Shown here piece after piece: positions 6,647 to 14,398 of a stretch of 19,941 nucleotides of DNA. The position numbers and the translations under genes are program-made. The DNA lies in contig DQTM01000147.1 in assembly GCA_015662785.1 (NCBI GenBank), positions 1 through 19,941 on the forward strand, in the 5' to 3' direction. Under the pieces are notes generated by a model. The model was given only the letters and a program-made list of their open reading frames with translations, was not told the origin of the DNA and did not search any database. The stretch comes from Sulfurospirillum arcachonense. GTDB taxonomy: Bacteria > Campylobacterota > Campylobacteria > Campylobacterales > Sulfurospirillaceae. Position 1 is the first letter of the stretch. Each line of letters starts with the position of its first letter.

Positions 6647-8324
6647 AAGTGATGAAAAATTAGATATAGATTTAGAAAAAGCAAAAATAAAAGCAGAAAA
6701 TTTTGAAAAGATGTATAAAAATGGACTAAAAAACCTTAGTTCAAGTGAGTTTATAGAGGCTATTAGAGAGTATGAAAGTATTTCTCAAATACTCGGTAAA
6801 ATAATGACATACGCTTTTTTAAAGTTTGCAACAAACAGTGACAATGGTCCATTTTACGCAAAATATCAAAATGAATATACAAAAGTAAGTGAGTTTTTAC
6901 TCTTTTTTGAATTAGAGTTCAACCGTCTTAGTGAACCAAAACAAAAAGAGTTTATTGATAACTCAAATGGATACAGTTTTTATCTTCAATCACTTCAAGA
7001 AGAAAAACCTTATCAATTAACAGCAAAAGAGGAGAGAATCCTTTTAAAAAAGAGTACTACAGGTGGAAGTGCTTTTAGTCGTCTTTTTGATGAACATTTT
7101 AGTAGACTAAAGTTTACTTACAACGGCAAGAAAATATCAGAAGAGGAGATACTTTCACTTCTTCATAACCCAGACAGAGATATAAGAAAAAAAGCTTCGA
7201 TAGCTTTTAGCAAAGGTTTAAAACCTCACCAGCCACTTCTTGGCTATATTTATAACATGATAAAAACAGATCACAAAAGTGATTGTGAGCTAAGAAACTA
7301 TAGCTCACCAGAACAAGCTCGACATATGGATAATAAGATAAGCCAAACTAGTGTAGATGCTTTGGTAGACGCGGCAGAAGAGAGTTTTGATTTGGTTCAA
7401 GACTACTATGTTAAAAAAGCAAAACTTTTGGGGCTTGAGCAACTCGAAGACTATGACAGATATGCACCTCTTGAGCTTAAAGAAGAAGTCTATGATTTTG
7501 AAAAATCAAAAGATATTGTCTTGAAAGCCTTTGAAAAGTTTAGTCCAAAGTTTGCTAGTATAGCGAAAATTGCTTTTGATGAGGGTTGGATAGACGTTAT
7601 GCCTAAAGATGGTAAACGTGGAGGGGCATTTTCGCATCCAGCTACTCCTGACACTCATCCTTATGTGCTTCTTAACCATACAAACAGAAGAAGAGACTTG
7701 TTTACTTTGGCTCATGAACTTGGACATGCTATTCATCAGTATCTCTCTCGTGATGTTGGTTATATTGGTTCGGATACACCACTTACTACTTCTGAAACAG
7801 CTTCAGTATTTGCTGAAATGCTCGTATTTGACTACATTAAAGATGGTTTGAGTGAAGATGAAAAAACATCTCTGTACGCTGGAAAAATAGAAGATATTTT
7901 TGCAACACTTTACAGACAGATAAACTTCACGACTTTTGAAAGACGAGTTCATGCCCATGATGGTGAGCTTAATTTAAACACTTTTAACAAACTTTGGCTT
8001 GAAGAGAGTAAAAAGATGTTCGGTAGTAGTATTAAACTAAGTAAAAACTATGAAATGTGGTGGAGCTATATCCCTCACTTTATTCACTCTCCATTTTACT
8101 GCTACTCTTACTCTTATGGACAGCTTTTAGTTCTAGCACTTTACGGACTTTACAAGGGTGGAAAGTGTGATAACTTTATAGAAATTTACACTGCATTTTT
8201 AAGTGCAGGTGGAAGTAAGAGTCCAAAAGAGCTTATAAGCAAGTTTGGATTTGACATAGATGATAAAGAGTTTTGGAAAATAGGTATTGAGGAAATAAGA
8301 AAACTTTTAAAGGAGTTCAAATAA
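6612..8324 (+). CDS. pepF: Oligoendopeptidase F, M3B metallopeptidase
   Basis: A 570-residue cytoplasmic zinc peptidase of the M3B family that cleaves short peptides. The catalytic site HELGH is at 368-372, inside TLAHELGHAIHQY, and the downstream glutamate is supplied by TTSETASVFAEM about 25 residues later. The N-terminal helical domain and length match the family. The start is taken as TTG 6612, with AAGGG at 6601-6605 giving a seven-base-type spacing; a second TTG six bases later is possible. It overlaps pabC by 35 bases in a different frame, an unusually long overlap. It ends in a TAATG junction with the next gene, so the two are translationally linked. No palindrome copies occur in its 1.7 kb. 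Confidence 0.9.
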   Translation: MNLNWDLNALYKSDEKLDIDLEKAKIKAENFEKMYKNGLKNLSSSEFIEAIREYESISQILGKIMTYAFLKFATNSDNGPFYAKYQNEYTKVSEFLLFFELEFNRLSEPKQKEFIDNSNGYSFYLQSLQEEKPYQLTAKEERILLKKSTTGGSAFSRLFDEHFSRLKFTYNGKKISEEEILSLLHNPDRDIRKKASIAFSKGLKPHQPLLGYIYNMIKTDHKSDCELRNYSSPEQARHMDNKISQTSVDALVDAAEESFDLVQDYYVKKAKLLGLEQLEDYDRYAPLELKEEVYDFEKSKDIVLKAFEKFSPKFASIAKIAFDEGWIDVMPKDGKRGGAFSHPATPDTHPYVLLNHTNRRRDLFTLAHELGHAIHQYLSRDVGYIGSDTPLTTSETASVFAEMLVFDYIKDGLSEDEKTSLYAGKIEDIFATLYRQINFTTFERRVHAHDGELNLNTFNKLWLEESKKMFGSSIKLSKNYEMWWSYIPHFIHSPFYCYSYSYGQLLVLALYGLYKGGKCDNFIEIYTAFLSAGGSKSPKELISKFGFDIDDKEFWKIGIEEIRKLLKEFK

Positions 8325-8770
8325 TGCTTCAAGATGTACTAAACGACCCAAATTTTAGTGGAGAGATGAAGAGACACGTTAGAGAAGTACTAGAAATTCT
8401 TTTGAAAAAAGGGACAAATTTTTCTATTCTCACAAACATAGTTGAGATAAGTTTTGAACCAGAACTTCCTAAAGAGATACGTGCTACTTTTAAACCTATA
8501 ACTATGTTTGTTTTAGCTGGTTATACTTTTGAAAGTTGTATAGTAGATGAATGGGGTGTAAGTTTTGAAGCTGGTTTTGGGCACGAAAACTATGGTTCTT
8601 TAGTTTGTGTTCCACTTCTTTCAGTACTTCAAATTATAGTAGATGAGACACCAATACTAATAAACTTAAGTGTTGATGTAGAAGAGAGACCAAAACCATC
8701 ATCAAAAGGAGTTAAAAGAAGTATGGAAGCACTTCTTTCTAATCCTGATAATGAGAAATTGTTAAAGTAA
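8324..8770 (+). CDS. Conserved protein of unknown function
   Basis: A 148-residue soluble protein without signal peptide, membrane segment or motif I recognise. The N-terminal 30 residues look helical and basic. The middle (about 35-115) alternates beta-like hydrophobic stretches such as ITMFVLAGYTFESCIVDEWGV and VCVPLLSVLQIIVD, suggesting one compact alpha/beta or all-beta domain. The C-terminal tail (about 120-148) is charged and probably disordered. The start ATG overlaps the pepF stop (TAATG) and has a strong AGGAG at 8311-8315, so translation coupled to pepF is likely. It ends three bases before the convergent LysR stop. Two cysteines (about residues 77 and 99) are present. I cannot assign a function. 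Confidence 0.75.
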   Translation: MLQDVLNDPNFSGEMKRHVREVLEILLKKGTNFSILTNIVEISFEPELPKEIRATFKPITMFVLAGYTFESCIVDEWGVSFEAGFGHENYGSLVCVPLLSVLQIIVDETPILINLSVDVEERPKPSSKGVKRSMEALLSNPDNEKLLK

Positions 8771-8783
8771 AATCTATACTTTA
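8763..8783. terminator. Possible bidirectional terminator between convergent genes
   Basis: TAAAGTA at 8763-8769 and TACTTTA at 8777-8783 form a 7-bp stem with a 7-base loop. The stem contains the stop region of both convergent genes. It is AT-rich and lacks a T-run, so only its position argues for termination. Confidence 0.25.
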
Positions 8784-9676
8784 CGCTTACTTACGATGTA
8801 GTTGATAACACTATCCATGAAAGCGTCAGTTTTTATATCTTTTGTGTAAGCAAGATATAGTTTACGCATAATTTTTATACCTTTTACTCTTGCGTAAAAA
8901 AGTTCACCACTTTCAATTTTGTCATCTATCATGTGTTTTGATATGATTGAGACTGTAGGTATACCATCTATAATAGAAGATTTTAAAATCGTTTGTTTAA
9001 TAGCAGTTGAGCTAGTAACTACACTTCTAAGATCAAATGAGTCACAATCAACTCCAAATTTTTCAAACTCTGCTTTTATAATTTGTCTTGTATGAGACTC
9101 TTCTTCACGACATACCCATCTAAAAGAGTTAAGTTCATCTGGTCTAACTACCTTTGGAAGAGGTGTTTTACTTACAAGGACTAGTTCATCATCCATCCAC
9201 TCTCTATATATAATTCCATCTTGAAAGATTGGAGATTCTAAAAGTGCTAAGTCAATTTTTTTGTTCACTAGCTCTTCTGTTATTTTCTCAGAATCATCTA
9301 CTTTTATCATAACGTCATTTTTAATAGCTTCTTGAATCTCTGTTAAAAATTCTGGCAGTATGTAGTTTCCAATCATAAAAGATGCACCAAGTATAAAGAC
9401 TAACTCTTTATTTATAATTTTGATTACCTCTTTTTCTGCACTAGCTATGTTTTTTTCAAGTTTAATTACTACTTTATAGAACTGCTCTCCTGCTTTAGTG
9501 AGTTTTATTCCATTTTTCTTTCTGTCTACAATTTTTGTATCTAAGTAGTCTTCTAGAAGTTTCATTTGTTGAGTAACAGCCGGCTGGCTAATCCCTAGCT
9601 TTTTTGAAGCTTTAGAAAAACTTTTCTCTTTTACTACTGTTAAAAATGTTTGGATTTTATTAAAGTCTCTTAACAT
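8774..9676 (-). CDS. LysR-family transcriptional regulator
   Basis: A 300-residue regulator with the standard LysR layout. The winged helix-turn-helix is at about 5-62, with recognition region FSKASKKLGISQPAVTQQM at 20-38. A linker helix of about 66-90 and a periplasmic-binding-like effector domain from about 90 to the end follow. The effector is not evident. The segment LGASFMIGNYILPEFL at the domain start is the usual CysB/CbbR-type opening. The start ATG has AAGGATA upstream on the minus strand. LysR genes usually regulate themselves and a divergent neighbour; the divergent neighbour here is uvrD across 245 bases, an atypical target, so the real regulon may lie elsewhere. Confidence 0.88.
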   Translation of the reverse strand: MLRDFNKIQTFLTVVKEKSFSKASKKLGISQPAVTQQMKLLEDYLDTKIVDRKKNGIKLTKAGEQFYKVVIKLEKNIASAEKEVIKIINKELVFILGASFMIGNYILPEFLTEIQEAIKNDVMIKVDDSEKITEELVNKKIDLALLESPIFQDGIIYREWMDDELVLVSKTPLPKVVRPDELNSFRWVCREEESHTRQIIKAEFEKFGVDCDSFDLRSVVTSSTAIKQTILKSSIIDGIPTVSIISKHMIDDKIESGELFYARVKGIKIMRKLYLAYTKDIKTDAFMDSVINYIVSKRKV

Positions 9677-9732
9677 ACGTTATCCTTATAATCTTTTCAC
9701 TATTATAACTAATAATAATAATAATTACAAGG

Positions 9733-9775
9733 TATAATTTAATTAAACTTTATATTAACTAATTTAAGATATAAT
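9733..9775 (+). promoter_or_regulatory. Candidate promoter region for uvrD
   Basis: The divergent gap contains TATAAT at 9733-9738 and again at 9770-9775 within very AT-rich DNA, preceded by a short (AAT)5 run at 9711-9725. Either could serve the plus-strand uvrD operon; the second would give a leader of about 145 bases that includes the inverted repeats at 9817-9897. No clear LysR operator is identified. Confidence 0.35.
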
Positions 9776-9816
9776 AAGTCTAATATAAAAGCGTTAAATA
9801 AAATACCAATATTTCT

Positions 9817-9897
9817 CAAAAGATTTATCTTTTGTAGCTTTAGGGGTTGTAGGGACTTTAGCCCCTGCCTTTATAAAGGGCTTAGCTCTTTATAAAG
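9817..9897. repeat. Three consecutive inverted repeats upstream of uvrD
   Basis: Three hairpin-forming units follow each other. First, CAAAAGAT and ATCTTTTG at 9817-9834 around a 2-base centre. Second, AGGGG at 9842-9846 with CCCCT at 9862-9866. Third, a 29-base hairpin at 9869-9897 in which the palindrome CTTTATAAAG occurs twice (9869-9878 and 9888-9897), extended inward by three pairs (one G-U) to a TTA loop. The block is more GC-rich than the rest of the gap. It ends about 13 bases before the uvrD ribosome-binding region. It could be a REP-like dispersed element or a leader structure. The frame 9798-9911 is also open, without any usual start codon. Confidence 0.6.
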
Positions 9898-9921
9898 CAT
9901 TCAAATATTAAAGAAGAAAAG

Positions 9922-11964
9922 ATGGAAAAGATACTAGAATCACTTAACGATGCGCAGCAAGAGGCGGTTAAAACCATAGATGGACCAGTACTTATACTAG
10001 CTGGTGCAGGAAGTGGTAAGACAAAGACTATTACATCAAGACTTGCGTACCTCTTAGCTCAAGGTATTCCAGCTTCAAGTATTTTGACGCTTACATTTAC
10101 AAATAAAGCAGCCACAGAGATGCGTGAGCGTGCTTTGAGTCTCATTGAAGATAAAACTTACCCACCATTGCTTTGTACTTTTCACAAGTTCGGATTACTC
10201 TTTTTAAAGTTCAATATGGAGAAATTAGGCAGAAGAAATAGTTTTGTTGTGATTGATACTGATGATAAAAAAAGAATTATAAAGAGTTTTGGTATAGATA
10301 TGCCAGTAGGATTAGTTGCAAATGAGATTTCACGTTATAAAAACTCTTTGATTGACCCTGCACTTGCTTGGGAAAAAGCAGAACTTCCAAACTACAAAAA
10401 AATAGCACAAACTTATGAGCAGTATGAAAAATACATTAAAGACAATAACTTAGTTGATTTTGATGATTTACTAGTTCTTCCATATAAAATTTTAAATGAG
10501 AATGAAGATTTATGTAGAGAGACTAGTGAAAGATACAAATATATTATGGTAGATGAGTACCAAGATACAAATGACTTACAATATAGACTTATAAGAAAGA
10601 TATGTTCAACTCATGAAAATATTTGTGTGGTTGGTGATGATGATCAGAGTATCTACGGTTGGCGTGGAGCTAACATAAAAAATATCTTAGATTTTAAAGA
10701 TGAGTTTAAAAACACAAAGATTATAAAATTAGAAAACAATTATCGCTCAACAACCAATATTTTAAAAGCAGCAAATGAGCTTATAGAGCATAACCGCTCA
10801 CGTTTAGGTAAAGTTCTAAGAAGCACTAAAGGTGAAGGAACTGCTATATCTATTATAGAGTCTCATGATGAAAAAAATGAATCAACTATAATAGCAAAAC
10901 GAATCAAAGTTCTTATAGACAAGGGAGTAAGCCCAAGAGACATAGCTGTACTTTACCGTATAAATGCATTGAGCCGTTCACTTGAAGAGGGCTTGAACCG
11001 TGTGGGCGTTCCATATAATATGGTAGGTGGAGTAAAGTTTTATGAAAGAACAGAGATTAAAGATCTGATTTCATATCTTAGAATTATTGCCAATCCAAAT
11101 GATGATTTTTCTATAAAAAGAATCATAAACAGACCAAAAAGAGGACTTGGAAAAGTAACAATAGATAAAATTTTAAAAGGTGCATACGAAAATCACCTCT
11201 CTATTTACGGGTACATTACAACAAAACAAGATGAATTAAAAGGCATGGTAAGTAAAAAATGCTACAACGCACTTGTAGAGTTTAGTGAAAATTTACAAAG
11301 ACTTATAGAGGTATCAAGCGAAGCAACATATAACATTATAGATGAGCTTGAGAGTCTATATGGCATTAAAAAATACTATGATCAACTTCCTGATTCCCTT
11401 GAACGTGTTTCAAACATAGATGAGTTTTACGGACTTTTTAGAGACCTAGTAAAACAGAATCCTGAAATGAGCATAGATGAGTTTCTAAATGACCTAGCAC
11501 TCCAAAGTGACCAAGATGCAATTGACACAGAAAATATTGCCATTATGAGTATTCACACTAGTAAAGGACTAGAGTTTGATTACTTGTTTGTTATTGGTAT
11601 GGAAGAGGGCTTTTTACCGCTTGTTGGAGATGGAAGTGACATCGAAGAAGAGAGACGTTTAGGTTACGTTGCTATCACTAGAGCAAAAGAGGAACTGACT
11701 TTGAGTTACTCAGAGAGCAGATTCTATAAAGGAAGAAGAACAGAACTAACAAAGAGTAGATTTTTAAAAGAGAGTGGGGTTTGTCAAGGCTCACTTGTGT
11801 TAGAAAAAACAACATCTTATAGAAAAGGTGACTTAGTAAAACATAAAATATTTGGTATAGGACGTATCTTTGAGATAAGTAAGGTAAAAAGAGAGTTCAA
11901 ACTAAAGATAAACTTTTCAGGAACAAAAAGAGATATCGTAGCATCATTTGTAGAGAAGATTTAA
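9922..11964 (+). CDS. uvrD: UvrD/PcrA-type superfamily 1 DNA helicase
   Basis: A 680-residue ATP-dependent 3'-5' DNA helicase for excision repair, mismatch repair or replication restart. The SF1 motifs appear in order: Walker A GAGSGKT at 28-34, TFTNKAATEMRER, DEYQD at 211-215 (motif II), QSIYGWRGA at 242-250 (motif III), NYRST (motif IV), MSIHTSKGLEFD (motif V) and VAITRAKEELTLSYS (motif VI). Length matches UvrD/PcrA/Rep and the three cannot be separated by motifs alone. The C-terminal 60 residues hold a PcrA/UvrD-like tail (KGDLVKHKIFGIGRI), a Tudor-like domain seen in PcrA/UvrD. A GAAGAAAAG site precedes the ATG. The stop overlaps the truB start (TAATG), opening the uvrD-truB-csrA chain. 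Confidence 0.94.
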   Translation: MEKILESLNDAQQEAVKTIDGPVLILAGAGSGKTKTITSRLAYLLAQGIPASSILTLTFTNKAATEMRERALSLIEDKTYPPLLCTFHKFGLLFLKFNMEKLGRRNSFVVIDTDDKKRIIKSFGIDMPVGLVANEISRYKNSLIDPALAWEKAELPNYKKIAQTYEQYEKYIKDNNLVDFDDLLVLPYKILNENEDLCRETSERYKYIMVDEYQDTNDLQYRLIRKICSTHENICVVGDDDQSIYGWRGANIKNILDFKDEFKNTKIIKLENNYRSTTNILKAANELIEHNRSRLGKVLRSTKGEGTAISIIESHDEKNESTIIAKRIKVLIDKGVSPRDIAVLYRINALSRSLEEGLNRVGVPYNMVGGVKFYERTEIKDLISYLRIIANPNDDFSIKRIINRPKRGLGKVTIDKILKGAYENHLSIYGYITTKQDELKGMVSKKCYNALVEFSENLQRLIEVSSEATYNIIDELESLYGIKKYYDQLPDSLERVSNIDEFYGLFRDLVKQNPEMSIDEFLNDLALQSDQDAIDTENIAIMSIHTSKGLEFDYLFVIGMEEGFLPLVGDGSDIEEERRLGYVAITRAKEELTLSYSESRFYKGRRTELTKSRFLKESGVCQGSLVLEKTTSYRKGDLVKHKIFGIGRIFEISKVKREFKLKINFSGTKRDIVASFVEKI

Positions 11965-12791
11965 TGAATAGGTTGTTTGTTACAAATAAGCCTACTGGTA
12001 TGTCATCCAATAGGTTTCTAGGAAGAATCAAACGTAAATATAATGTAAAAAAAGCTGGGTTTAGCGGAACACTAGACCCCTTTGCAAAAGGTGCTCTTAT
12101 AGTAGCTTTTGGGCAGTACACCAAACTGTTTCGTTTTTTAAATAAAAAGAAAAAAGCGTATCGTGCTACGTTATGGCTTGGGGCTACTAGTCCTACTCTT
12201 GATATTGAAAAAGTAGAAAAAGTAGTAGAAATGATACCTTTTGCTGATTACTCTTTGAAGATTATTGAAGAGAGCATGAAAGGTGAGATAGAGTATCTTC
12301 CGCCAAAATACTGTGCTAAAAAAGTAGATGGAAAACGTGCTTATGCACTTGCTCGTGAAAATAAAGAGTTTGAACTAAATGCAATAAAAAGCACTATATA
12401 CGATTTTAAAATTCTCCACTATATGCATCCATTTTTAACGTTTGAGATAACCATAAGCGAAGGTGGATACATACGAAGTATGGGACAAATCATCGCTAAC
12501 AAATTTGGCTTTGATGGATGTTTGAGTGCTTTAGAGCGTTTGAGTGAGGGTGAGTTTGTATATGAAGATGAAAAAGCACTTAATCCACTGGATTATATAG
12601 ATATAGAAGATAACGAGTATTTGGGTGATATAGAAGATATAGAATTAGGTAGAAAAATATACGTAGATAATTTTAAGAACAAAGAAGCAGGGCTTTACAA
12701 AATAGTTTTAGAAGATGAGTTGAGTTTAGTTGAGATAACAAAAGATGAAACCAGAGTCCAATACATACTAAATAAGGTAAAATTATGTTAA
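11964..12791 (+). CDS. truB: tRNA pseudouridine synthase B (Psi55)
   Basis: A 275-residue enzyme that isomerises U55 in the T-loop of tRNAs. The catalytic aspartate is D38 in GFSGTLDPFAKG, and the N-terminal NKPTGMSSN motif matches the family. Later blocks YRATLWLGATSPTLD and GGYIRSMGQIIANKFG are also characteristic. Length is a little under the E. coli enzyme (314 residues), as is common in this phylum. The start shares bases with the uvrD stop, and the end overlaps csrA by 7 bases, so all three are translationally coupled. Confidence 0.95.
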   Translation: MNRLFVTNKPTGMSSNRFLGRIKRKYNVKKAGFSGTLDPFAKGALIVAFGQYTKLFRFLNKKKKAYRATLWLGATSPTLDIEKVEKVVEMIPFADYSLKIIEESMKGEIEYLPPKYCAKKVDGKRAYALARENKEFELNAIKSTIYDFKILHYMHPFLTFEITISEGGYIRSMGQIIANKFGFDGCLSALERLSEGEFVYEDEKALNPLDYIDIEDNEYLGDIEDIELGRKIYVDNFKNKEAGLYKIVLEDELSLVEITKDETRVQYILNKVKLC

Positions 12792-13021
12792 TACTATCAA
12801 GGAAGATAGGCGAAGCAGTTGTTTTAGATGAGAAGATAATAGTAAGAGTTATAGATATATCAAAAGGCGTAGTTCGCATCGGTTTTGATGCACCAAACGA
12901 CATGCTAATACTGCGTGAAGAGTTAGAAGAAGAAGTTAAAAAAGCGAACATAGAGGCAAAAAGTAGTATTAAAGATATGGCTGCTATAAAAGGTTTAAGT
13001 AAGAAGTTTAAGAAGAAATGA
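12785..13021 (+). CDS. csrA: Carbon storage regulator CsrA
   Basis: A 78-residue RNA-binding dimer that represses or stabilises mRNAs by binding GGA motifs in hairpin loops. In Campylobacterota it governs flagellin synthesis with its antagonist FliW. The signature MLILSRKIGEAVVLDEKI is at the N terminus and the RNA-contact arginine lies in LILREEL (R44). The C-terminal extension is lysine-rich. The ATG overlaps the truB stop region by 7 bases. A strong terminator-like hairpin follows ten bases after the stop, so csrA probably ends most of the upstream transcript. A GGA lies in the ispE leader, which could be a CsrA target, but that is speculation. Confidence 0.95.
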   Translation: MLILSRKIGEAVVLDEKIIVRVIDISKGVVRIGFDAPNDMLILREELEEEVKKANIEAKSSIKDMAAIKGLSKKFKKK

Positions 13022-13031
13022 AAACCGTTAG

Positions 13032-13056
13032 AAAAAGTCAACTGCTTGACTTTTTT
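13032..13056 (+). terminator. Intrinsic terminator after csrA
   Basis: AAAAAGTCAA at 13032-13041 pairs with TTGACTTTTT at 13046-13055 across the loop CTGC, giving a 10-bp stem ending in a run of six Ts (13051-13056). The A-run/T-run symmetry lets it act in both directions. It separates uvrD-truB-csrA from ispE-smpB, either as a full stop or as partial attenuation. Confidence 0.75.
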
Positions 13057-13075
13057 AGGTTTGGAACACGAAGAT

Positions 13076-13099
13076 GATGTACGCCGAAGGTGTACCATC
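13076..13099 (+). other. Second hairpin in the csrA-ispE gap
   Basis: GATGTACGCC at 13076-13085 pairs with 13089-13099 (a 10-bp stem with one G-U pair and one bulged C at 13096), closed by a GAA triloop. It lies directly before the Shine-Dalgarno AAGGA at 13101-13105. Its position suits control of translation initiation, or it may be part of a dispersed repeat. Confidence 0.5.
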
Positions 13100-13111
13100 G
13101 AAGGAAATACG

Positions 13112-13129
13112 ATGGAAAAAGTAAGATGA
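13112..13129 (+). CDS. Five-codon leader minicistron coupled to ispE (candidate)
   Basis: ATG at 13112 with AAGGA six bases upstream reads Met-Glu-Lys-Val-Arg and stops at 13127-13129, so its TGA overlaps the ispE ATG (13126-13128) in an ATGA junction. The better ribosome site belongs to this minicistron rather than to ispE itself, which suggests that ribosomes re-start on ispE. It may be chance. Confidence 0.3.
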   Translation: MEKVR

Positions 13130-13887
13130 AATCTTACGCTAAAGTAAATATCTTTTTAAAGATAGTTGGTAAACGTGGAAATTACCATGAGCTTCTATCT
13201 CGTTTTATTTTAGTAAAAAACTTATATGACGAATTAGAATTTAAAGATAAACAAACGGATGCTGAGTTTGAACTGCATGGAGATTTTGGATGTGCTTTGG
13301 AATCAAACACTATTTATAAAGCTTACTTGTCTACATGTAAAGTTGGTTACGAAAAAGAGTTAAAAAAGTTCTTTACATGTAAAGCTTTACACGTAAAGAA
13401 AAACATACCATCATTTGCAGGTTTAGGTGGAGGAAGTAGCGACGCAGCTACTTTTTTACACATGATAAACAAAGAAGCAAATCTTGGACTCTCAAATGAC
13501 GAGTTAGTAAGCATTGGTTTAGAAGTAGGAGCAGATGTTCCCTTCTTCATTTACGGCTACAACAGTGCAAACGTAAGTGGCATAGGTGAAGTTGTAAAAG
13601 AGTTCAAAGAAAAACCTTTACATGTAAAGACCTTAACCCCAAACATAAAGTGCGACACAAAAGCAGTTTATAAGGCTTTTAGAGATAATTACAAAGTTGA
13701 TGTAGATTTAGCCAATAAGATGGCTAAAATGAGTTCTATTGAGTTATTGCAGAGTTATGATGATGTTACACTAAATGACCTTTTTGGAGCTTCCTTGAGT
13801 GTTTATGCAGAGCTAGAAGAGTACAGAAAAAAAGATTGGTTTTTTAGTGGAAGTGGAAGTAGTTTTTTTAAAATAGAGAAAGAGTAA
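13126..13887 (+). CDS. ispE: 4-diphosphocytidyl-2-C-methyl-D-erythritol kinase
   Basis: A 253-residue GHMP kinase that phosphorylates CDP-methylerythritol in the non-mevalonate isoprenoid pathway. The N-terminal SYAKVNIFLKIVGKR is diagnostic and sets the start at ATG 13126; an in-frame GTG at 13090 would add twelve non-family residues encoded by the leader hairpin. The ATP-binding GHMP loop PSFAGLGGGSSDA is at 95-107 and the catalytic aspartate is in VGADVPFF (D137). A C-terminal WFFSGSGSSFF segment matches GHMP motif 3. It ends two bases before smpB. Three exact TACATGTA palindromes and one near-copy sit between the motifs at residues 69-91 and 164-168. Confidence 0.92.
   Translation: MKSYAKVNIFLKIVGKRGNYHELLSRFILVKNLYDELEFKDKQTDAEFELHGDFGCALESNTIYKAYLSTCKVGYEKELKKFFTCKALHVKKNIPSFAGLGGGSSDAATFLHMINKEANLGLSNDELVSIGLEVGADVPFFIYGYNSANVSGIGEVVKEFKEKPLHVKTLTPNIKCDTKAVYKAFRDNYKVDVDLANKMAKMSSIELLQSYDDVTLNDLFGASLSVYAELEEYRKKDWFFSGSGSSFFKIEKE
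13331..13629. repeat. Iterated palindrome in ispE, including two abutting copies
   Basis: Cores lie at 13332-13339 (Ser-Thr-Cys-Lys), 13374-13381 and 13619-13626 (Pro-Leu-His-Val-Lys). The second and third include complete 14-base palindromes CTTTACATGTAAAG at 13371-13384 and 13616-13629. Directly abutting the second is CTTTACACGTAAAG at 13385-13398, which differs at one base. Because 14 is not a multiple of three, the tandem pair reads first Phe-Thr-Cys-Lys and then Ala-Leu-His-Val-Lys. Confidence 0.9.
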
Positions 13888-13889
13888 AT

Positions 13890-14351
13890 ATGGGTGAAAC
13901 AGTAGCAAGAAACAAAAAAGCATATCATGATTATGAGATATTAGATTATTATGAAGCGGGTATGGTTTTAAGAGGTAGTGAAGTAAAGGCTATAAGAATG
14001 GGAAGAGTCAATCTAAAAGACTCTTTTGTGAAGATTATCAAGGGTGAGGCATTTGTGTTAAATATGCATATATCTAACCTTGAAACAACTCACTCTCACT
14101 ACAGACCAGAAGAGAGACGAGATAGAAAGTTGCTTTTACATAACAAAGAGATAGCAAAATTATTTGAAAAAACTACAAAAGATGGACTAAGCATAGTACC
14201 AACTAGTTTGTATTTTAATCATAAAAACTTTGTTAAGATTAGAATTGCTTTGGCAAAGGGTAAAAAACTTCACGATAAAAGACAAGATTTGAAAACAAGA
14301 ACAGCAAATCGTGAAGCACAAACTGCTATGAAAAATCACTTTTATAAATAA
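13890..14351 (+). CDS. smpB: SsrA-binding protein SmpB
   Basis: A 153-residue small basic protein that partners tmRNA in rescuing stalled ribosomes. The oligonucleotide-binding core is recognisable: ARNKKAYHDYEILDYYEAGMVL, GSEVKAIRMGRVNLKDSF and PTSLYFNHKNFVKIRIALAKGKKLHDKR. The basic C-terminal tail, which lies in the mRNA channel, is TRTANREAQTAMKNHFYK. Length is normal. It starts two bases after the ispE stop and ends that operon. The ssrA gene itself is not in the window. Confidence 0.96.
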   Translation: MGETVARNKKAYHDYEILDYYEAGMVLRGSEVKAIRMGRVNLKDSFVKIIKGEAFVLNMHISNLETTHSHYRPEERRDRKLLLHNKEIAKLFEKTTKDGLSIVPTSLYFNHKNFVKIRIALAKGKKLHDKRQDLKTRTANREAQTAMKNHFYK

Positions 14352-14367
14352 AATATTTACTATTTAT

Positions 14368-14376
14368 TGATAAAAT
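14368..14376 (+). promoter_or_regulatory. Candidate extended -10 promoter for the lipoprotein-clpS-clpA-aat run
   Basis: The 47-base gap after smpB contains TG-A-TAAAAT at 14368-14376, an extended -10 element, in a strongly AT-rich context. Transcription would start near 14383, leaving a short leader that holds the AAGGAAG ribosome site. Confidence 0.4.
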
Positions 14377-14398
14377 ATATAAAAAAGAAGGAAGATTG

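Noticed and set aside
13090..13125. GTG start for ispE
   Set aside because: It adds twelve residues that overlap the leader hairpin and do not match the family; ATG 13126 gives the standard N terminus.
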